From Mesostigma viride (lineage: Eukaryota > Streptophyta > Mesostigmatophyceae > Mesostigmatales > Mesostigmataceae), in the NCBI GenBank assembly GCA_009746045.1, contig RPFO01000165.1, positions 1,658,046 through 1,722,045 of the forward strand: a stretch of DNA of 64,000 nt, in the 5' to 3' direction. Shown piece by piece: positions 58,663-64,000 of this stretch (positions are counted from its first letter, which is position 1; each line of letters starts with the position of its first letter). Both the position numbers and the translations under genes were made by a program. The notes beneath the pieces were generated by a model. That model searched no databases and was not told where the DNA came from. It was given only the letters and a program-made list of their open reading frames with translations.

Positions 58663-59885
58663 CCTGTGAGGTGAACACCTGTGAATTTTCCCGTGTCATT
58701 GTGTTTAACTAACACTGTCCTGCCAGTGGTGTTAAACTTTAGGATGGTGGCTGGCCCATGCCAGGTACCCACCTTGCCTAGTCCCGACTCCTTGTAGAAT
58801 AGGACCTGATCCCCTTCTCTGAAGGTGGGACGTGGATGCTTTGCATCCTTGACAGCTAACCTGCTAGCTGTCTGTGCTCGCTGTGCGTTGTATAGGGCTA
58901 GTACCTCAGGTGGATAAATGCCTGCATGCAATCCATCTGGTGTAATGACCACCCCTTGTGGGGTTTTCATGAGTGGCCTCCTGTTGAGGACTTGGCACAA
59001 CCTGGTGGACCACAGAGCTCTGTCAGCATATGACCCACTGTCAGCCAGCAGATTGCCATCTTCTTTGGCTACAAGGGTTTTAATGGACCTGATGGCCCTT
59101 TCAATAATGCCTTGCCTCTCATGATCTTCTAGCCCAGCCAGATCAATAGCCTCACACCCTGGTTCATTGGCAAGACACGTGAACTGCTGATCCAGTAACA
59201 ATGCCTCCACAGGGTAGTACCTGGCCTGAGCAATCAAGAGAGCCCTGAGCAACTGTGTCTTGTCCATTCCAGGTAATGGTTCAATGGTTGTGTACCTTGA
59301 CCATGCATCTTTAAGTGCCAAGTAAGATTGTCCTTTGATATGAAAGACATCTCCTACCACCCTGCCCTTGCTCTTAGGTGGGGTAGCTACATGCCACTTA
59401 GGGGGTTTGGGTGCATTGAACTGACAATGCTGGCAGTGGGATCTGACCACCTGGCATGCACGTCTGAGTGCTGCCCCCCCTATTGCTGCTGCCACCACCT
59501 CTGCACTCACTTCATGCCCATAAAGGAAATGCAACTGCAAAGCAAGCTCCTGAAAACTGATCTGAGCATCCTCTGCTGGGGACACTCTGCACACCTTGGG
59601 AACCATAGATGTGAAGGTTGGTTTAGAGACATAATCTTCTGAAACCAGCTGTAGCACCTTTCCAGAACTGCTCACTGCTCTGACAGTGGGGCATGCAGAT
59701 GAAAGAGGTGAAGCAGGCACACTCAAGCCAGCATGAGAGGGAGACTCACACTTCTTGCCGTAAGGAGGCCGCTTGCAGTCCTTGGGGTCACCGTGGGGCG
59801 GCCCGTGGCACTTGTGGCACAGGACGTCCAAATGCCCCAGCTCGTCCACGTTCTTGCGGCAGGTGGGCCGCAGGTGGTACTTCAT
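58659..59885 (-). CDS. G2 zinc knuckle and integrase, uninterrupted
   Basis: One open frame runs from the second Cys/His cluster (CHKCHGPPHGDPKDC) through HFLYGHEVSAEV, HCQHCQF, VGDVFHIKGQ (D), ALLLDQQF (D) and GIIERAIRSIK (E) to the C-terminal barrel. It shows the intact sequence at the place where P interrupts G1 (TTIEPLPGMDK). Gag and integrase are therefore one polyprotein without an intervening protease. Confidence 0.85.
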   Translation of the reverse strand: MKYHLRPTCRKNVDELGHLDVLCHKCHGPPHGDPKDCKRPPYGKKCESPSHAGLSVPASPLSSACPTVRAVSSSGKVLQLVSEDYVSKPTFTSMVPKVCRVSPAEDAQISFQELALQLHFLYGHEVSAEVVAAAIGGAALRRACQVVRSHCQHCQFNAPKPPKWHVATPPKSKGRVVGDVFHIKGQSYLALKDAWSRYTTIEPLPGMDKTQLLRALLIAQARYYPVEALLLDQQFTCLANEPGCEAIDLAGLEDHERQGIIERAIRSIKTLVAKEDGNLLADSGSYADRALWSTRLCQVLNRRPLMKTPQGVVITPDGLHAGIYPPEVLALYNAQRAQTASRLAVKDAKHPRPTFREGDQVLFYKESGLGKVGTWHGPATILKFNTTGRTVLVKHNDTGKFTGVHLTG

Positions 59886-59932
59886 GCCACAGCGGGTGCA
59901 CCGCTGAGAAGACTTGTCCTCCTTGTCCTGCT

Positions 59933-59934
59933 TC

Positions 59935-59999
<65 letters not shown>

Positions 60000-60026
60000 G
60001 CTGTTGCTGTTGTTGTTGTTGTTGCT
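59933..60026 (-). repeat. AAC triplet repeat coding poly-Asn in G2 gag
   Basis: About 30 triplets, shorter than in G1. Confidence 0.9.
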
Positions 60027-60057
60027 GGAGCTGCCCCCCTTGGAGGGAGACTGCCCC

Positions 60058-61105
60058 TTACCCTTGCCCTTGCCCCAGCCCCTTGCCCTTGCCCTTGCCC
60101 TTGCCCTTGCCCTTAAACATTTGTCCCAGCAGGGACTTGACTTCTGCCATAGTGACAGGTCTCTTGCTCCTGTCTTCCCTCTCCCTATCCTCCTCCTCCC
60201 TCTCTTCCCCCCTGACCCTCTTTACAGAGGTGCCCATGGCCCCCTGGCTAAGGGGAGCCAAGGCCAGCTTGATATAATCCAATGCCTCCTTCATGTCCTC
60301 CCAGTACTTTGCCATTCCTGTGGCAAGCATAGCGTAGGTGTTTTTGTCAAGTTTGAGTTTCTCAAGGAAGAACGCAGCAAGAACTTGTGATCTAGCTGCT
60401 GGACATCAGGACGTGCTTTGATGGCTAGCTCATATTTCTTTGTCTCAGCCACATAGTCCACTGATGTGACCCTGTATTCCTCTACCCACCTGAATGCCCC
60501 ATATATGTCCACAGATGAGGGGGTGGAGAGGAGGTCAGTTAGCTCCTTCATGAAAGCCTCCCAAACTGCCCTAGCCTGCGTGTCCTGCCACTTGGGATAC
60601 CTACGCTGGAAGACAAGAATGAGATTCTGAATCTGAGAGAGGACTGATGGTAGAAATCCCCCTGCATGAGAGATCCAAACCAATTCTTGACATTCAGTTC
60701 CTCCCTAGCCAGCTGCAGAGAGAGAAGTGCATGATTCCCCTGCTCCCTAGTATACCCCTCAGGCAGCCCCCTGACATTAATCCTATCCACAGGACGGTTT
60801 TCATTGTAAGTGGGCAACCTAGAGGGGGATGCAGGGGGAGAGGGAGAAGATGGTGTTGCTGCTGCAGCATTCACAGGAGAGACCTGCTGAGAGGGAAGTG
60901 CTACTTGAGTGAGCTGAGCAGGATGGGCAAACATGGGCTGTGTAGGAGGGTTAGACAACATAGGGGTGGGCTGGGTGGGGGTGTGAGTGTGTGTCACTTC
61001 CCGCCTCCTGCTGCGGGCCTCCTCCCAATCATGGAAGGTGGGAGAGAGGGACACTTCATCGTCAGTAGGGTTAGTAAGATCATGATGCACCAGGTAGGCA
61101 GCCAC
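60058..61105 (-). pseudogene. G2 gag, two frameshifts
   Basis: ATG at 61105 (MAAYLVHHDLTNPTDDEV) begins a segment with Thr/Pro-rich and Ala/Ser/Pro-rich parts, then NENRPVDRINVRGLPEGYTREQ and the helical capsid region. Frames change near 60640 and near 60365. The C-terminal part continues MAKYWEDMKEALDYIKLAL, a charged segment and GKGKGKG repeats into the Asn run. Because the upstream region is also coding-like, 61105 may not be the true start. Confidence 0.7.
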
Positions 61106-62648
61106 CTACCCGCCCCTCTCAGGATGGCGTTGTGCAGGAGCTCCAGCAAACGCACCAGACGCACCCTGCTGCCCTGCACCCTCCTCCCTGAGAGGAGAGC
61201 CTGCAGGGCAGGCAGCAGGTCGTCGCACACCCTGCGTGTGCCCGCTTGGAGGTTGGGCAGGCCCAGGATGTGCGTGATGATTGCACACACCAGGCTGCCC
61301 GCCTCCGCGACGTGCATCTGCTGGCTCCTGTCGGCCAGCCCACGGAAGGAGGCTGTGGCTGTCTGTATGGCACGCCACACGGCCTCATCACCAGGGTGAT
61401 GAAGTCGCGACCTTGCAGGTCGCCCTCCAGCAGTGCTGGTTGCTGCCCAGCTGCGGTGGGACCCTGGGCCCCTCCGGCCCTGCCAGGGACTTGTCCTTGT
61501 TGCGGCTAGAGGGGGCCTGCCCCCCAGAGCCGCTGGAGGTGCCCGTGACACCCTCCATGGGGGCTGCATCCCCCGCCAGCGCCGGAGGCGCCGGCGTCGC
61601 TGCCGGGGTCCCTGCGACCCCGGGCGCTTGTGTCGCCGCCGGGGTCCCTGCGACCCCGGTGGCCTCCTCAGCCACCTGGCCCCCCACGCTGGGCGGGGGA
61701 GCCTGCGGCTGAGGTTGGACCCTCTGACCTGCCAGAGGGTCCTGGGTGGCTTCACCACCCATGGGCGTGTTGGGGGCGTCTGCCGCCCCGCGCTCCGTCG
61801 CAGGCGGCATCGCAGCCGCCTCACGCCTATCCGGGCCCCAGCCAACTGGCGTGACTTGGGGCCACGGCCCCAACGGAGTCAGCGCGATCTCTGTCGGGCG
61901 ACCACGCGCAGCGCCTCTCTCTGGCGCTGCCTGGACGCCCACTGATCAACAGTGCCGGGTTGTGCCTCGGCCGATTGGCGAAACAGTACAGCCAAACTGC
62001 CACCTGAACCAGGAGACTGCATCCTAAGACGCCCCTCGATGCGTGCACCCGATGAACCTCTATCGCGTGATCTCCTCATCTGGAAGCACTGAAAACGTTG
62101 AGCAGATCCGGCCGTTCACCGAAATGAACGCCGGGATGTCGTCCTCCCCAAGGGGGAGAAAATGGGGTGGGCGCCCGAACGCGACCGGGGGCGGAACATG
62201 TTCCCCATACCGGTCAATGTCCATGGTGGCCATCTGTCGGCCCACGGAAAGGTTGCCAGACGTCGCAGGTGTCTGCGACGAAAGCTCAAGCGAAGGCCGA
62301 GGCCTCGCAGGCTGCACCTCGCCATCCTCCTCGAGGAATCACTCCGCTCACGACCCCCGTCACCTGCGACGGGGGAACGTCGTGCCCGGGGGACCTGCCC
62401 CCCAGGTGCCATGGCGGACGAACCGCCAGTGGCAAACGGCCGACCGCTCGCCATCCCCCGGGCGCCGGGCCCCACCTGCGGGCCCCGACGCCTGGGTGGT
62501 CAGCGACCACCGTGCGGAAGGTGACGTTGGGCGTCACCCTCGCATCGTTGGTGGAGGGCGTGCCCTCCGGCGAAAGGCGGGGTGAGGTGCGCCTGGCAGG
62601 CGCCTTCCCCTTGTTGTTGTTGCCGTTGTTGCCGTTGTTGGAAGCCAT
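61106..62648 (-). pseudogene. G2 N-terminal ORF region upstream of gag
   Basis: The ATG at 62648 (MASNNGNNGNNNKGKAPARR) lies 44 bases after the primer site. Coding-like stretches follow in changing frames: ATMDIDRYGEHVPPPVAFG and FISVNGRICSTFSVLPDEE, a Pro/Ala-rich part with repeats (GVAGTPAAT), then a helical part (AVWRAIQTATASFRGLADR, LLPALQALLSGRRVQ). Composition and continuity suggest one long protein or an ORF1 like that of F, broken by several indels. No known family is recognised. Confidence 0.45.
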
Positions 62649-62680
62649 ATCTTTTTTTTGCTTGTAAAAAAAATATCGAA

Positions 62681-62692
62681 CTTTTCAGTCCA
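62681..62692 (-). promoter_or_regulatory. G2 primer-binding site
   Basis: TGGACTGAAAAG on the minus strand directly follows the LTR end AACT. It starts with TGG as expected for pairing with a tRNA CCA end, which supports the AGTT...AACT LTR boundaries. Confidence 0.7.
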
Positions 62693-63149
62693 AGTTGGAT
62701 GGAGACTAGGGACGACGAACAACTGCGAAAGCTGAGAGCGAATGATGATTGTATTACAATAATACAATGAGAGAGCAATGGAAGCTGAGGGCTCAGAATG
62801 GAACGTCTGGGCAAACTCGGGTGCTGTGGCACTCCCCAGTGCTACGCCTATATGCCTATGGCGGTGCTACCTGCAGCACACGACCAGTGGACAACTGTAC
62901 ACTGCAATGCCATGCGACCACGTCACTAGCATCGACTACACTCGGCCCGTCCAGAACCGGATAACCCGGGTCTGGCGGGTCGAGCTAGAGTCTAGGCACA
63001 GTCTGGCACTAACCGCACATCGGTCCACATGACACCTCAGTACCGTACACCCTGCCGTACTGTACTGAGGTGTCCCGCTCAGCCGCGGTAGGCAATACGC
63101 GGCGCGCAGGCCGGAAATCCGTGTGTCAGCCTAAGCATCTCATCTAACT
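62693..63149 (-). repeat. G2 5' LTR
   Basis: 457 bp. It is followed by the CCCTG duplication and the continuation of G1 gag. Confidence 0.9.
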
Positions 63150-63154
63150 CCCTG

Positions 63155-63285
63155 ACATTAATCCTATCCACAGGACGGTTTTCATTGTATGTGGGCCACC
63201 TGGAGGGGGATGCAGGGGGTGAGGGAGAAGATGGTGTTGCTGCTGCAGCATTCACAGGAGAGACATGCTGAGAGGGAGGTGCTAT
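63155..63285 (-). pseudogene. N-terminal gag fragment of G1
   Basis: It encodes VSPVNAAAATPSSPSPP and PTYNENRPVDRINV, almost identical to G2 gag, and stops matching near 63285. The rest of the G1 5' end is absent. Confidence 0.75.
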
Positions 63286-64000
63286 TGGCCCAAACTCACA
63301 TGTCCTCAATTGAGGACAAAATCCTCCCAATAAGGACAGCACCTTCAGCAGCAGGTATTGGCGCGAAACCTTGGTCCCAACGGTCATCTGACCCTTTTCC
63401 CGCGAAAATGGACTCGGTACCCGGCGCGGCGCGGTACTGGGGTCGACAGGACCCGTCCGTACCTGTAAATTATGTGGTGGAGAAAAGTACCTATTTTGGT
63501 GGGAACGTTGCAATGCGTGCGTGTGTTCCCGCAAATTGCGGCTATGGGGTCGAGCCAGGTCCGAGGCTTGCCTGAACTATACAGGCGATCGTTTTGCCCC
63601 GGACCAAGACAGAATTATAGATCGACATCTAGAGCTTCCACCCAAGCTGTTTTTGGGGGCAATCGCTTTTGATTCTCTAAAAAATTCTTTGATGAACGGA
63701 ATTTGTCTAGTTTGCAGAAAAACGGGAGGCGACGTAGATTGCATGACAAGCCGGTATACTGCTCTGTGATGCGCGCTTTTTTCTTGACATTAGCAACGGA
63801 TACCGTGAGGGTGGGTATTGTTACGCTGTCGGGTTCAAGGGCGAGTTCTGGGTACAAGTATTTTGGGCGGTTGGAAGCGTTAAATATACCCAGTTTTTAT
63901 GTCGTCAGATCGTCGTTGCGCCTGGCGACGACGGCGGTGGGCGCGAGCCATAGATTTCATTTGCCGCAAGGCTAGGTGCTGCCCGCGCGTCCCCATGCTT
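63286..64000. other. Right-hand end of window, no assigned gene
   Basis: Two short open stretches on the plus strand (from an ATG at 63408 to about 63575, and about 63521–63769 with GICLVCRKTGG) could be exons, but neither shows a recognisable domain. A palindromic E2F-type site TTTTCCCGCGAAAA (63395–63408) overlaps the first ATG. The remaining bases show nothing recognisable. Confidence 0.35.

Larger units (their letters stand above)
54672..63149 (-). mobile_element. Element G2: complete copia-like retrotransposon inserted in its sister G1
   Basis: Two 457-bp LTRs with ends AGTTGGATG and CATCTAACT, and CCCTG duplicated at 54667–54671 and 63150–63154. The original site is visible within G2's own gag (around 60769–60776). 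A primer site TGGACTGAAAAG abuts the LTR at 62692. The order on the minus strand is LTR, long N-terminal ORF region, gag, zinc fingers, integrase, protease-like, RT (HGDD), RNase H, 3' repeat region, LTR. Several one-base frameshifts make this copy defective. Confidence 0.9.
47265..63285 (-). mobile_element. Element G1: copia-like retrotransposon, with P and G2 nested inside
   Basis: In minus order it has a truncated gag start (63285–63155), G2 inserted after the gag N-terminal part, then gag, zinc fingers, integrase (split by P), protease-like domain, RT–RNase H, a 1.07-kb 3' region and a 456-bp LTR (47720–47265). It is almost identical to G2, but each copy has its own small indels. Its right LTR and leader are missing beyond 63285. 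The left LTR abuts a P arm at GGCTAA. Confidence 0.82.

Noticed and set aside
1-64000. Whole window as an integrated giant-virus genome
   Set aside because: Spliceosomal introns, MYND and RING/TRAF genes and nested LTR elements indicate host chromatin. Only the BRO-like and Zn-motif genes hint at viral ancestry.

Overview
This is a eukaryotic nuclear window. Two genes carry GT–AG spliceosomal introns, several have TATA-like boxes and AATAAA signals, and the recognisable host domains are MYND, RING plus TRAF-type fingers, and F-box-like. I suspect an alga or a related protist: gene-dense, GC-rich and intron-poor islands sit in LTR-retrotransposon seas, and the Ty1/copia primer sites resemble the plant initiator-Met type. 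I cannot name the species. A red alga is only a guess.

Host islands: (1) 1–5681 holds a Zn-motif/F-box-like protein, an unknown protein, a BRO-like protein and the 3' part of a proline/glutamine-rich gene. (2) 22684–29120 holds the 5' part of that same gene, a zinc-finger protein with an acidic tail, a foldback element, a MYND protein, a spliced RING/TRAF protein and a spliced double-zinc-ribbon gene. Five of these genes carry the 9-mer GCCATAGCC in the sense direction 0–42 nt before the ATG, which looks like a shared core-promoter or leader signal.

Mobile DNA is nested several layers deep, and most layers are proven by target-site duplications (TSDs). A chromovirus (5682–22683, minus strand, TSD GCGCC) splits the proline/glutamine-rich gene. 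A young copia element (13002–19195, TSD AAGAG) sits inside the chromovirus and itself carries a ~247-bp insert. At 28.9–31.6 kb lie the front of an element called E' (minus strand, running antisense into the zinc-ribbon gene) and a remnant called J. Element F (31560–42583, TSD GACAA) splits J and itself contains a small non-autonomous element K (34512–37122, TSD GCAAG). Then follow a truncated element L (minus) and the gag of another element, I. Last comes G1 (minus, from 47265), whose gag is split by its sister G2 (54672–63149, TSD CCCTG) and whose integrase is split by a three-hairpin palindromic element P (51879–53130, TSD GTTCA).

The most unusual content is the E'/F/G/L family of copia-like elements. 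Where complete LTRs are visible they end in AGTT...AA(C/A)T rather than TG...CA. The RT box is HGDD rather than YxDD. A protease-like domain lies between integrase and RT, giving the order GAG–INT–PR–RT–RH. An extra ORF or long leader precedes gag. The second standout is palindrome P, with three 75–76-nt hairpins, iteron-like repeats and a tRNA-like B box.
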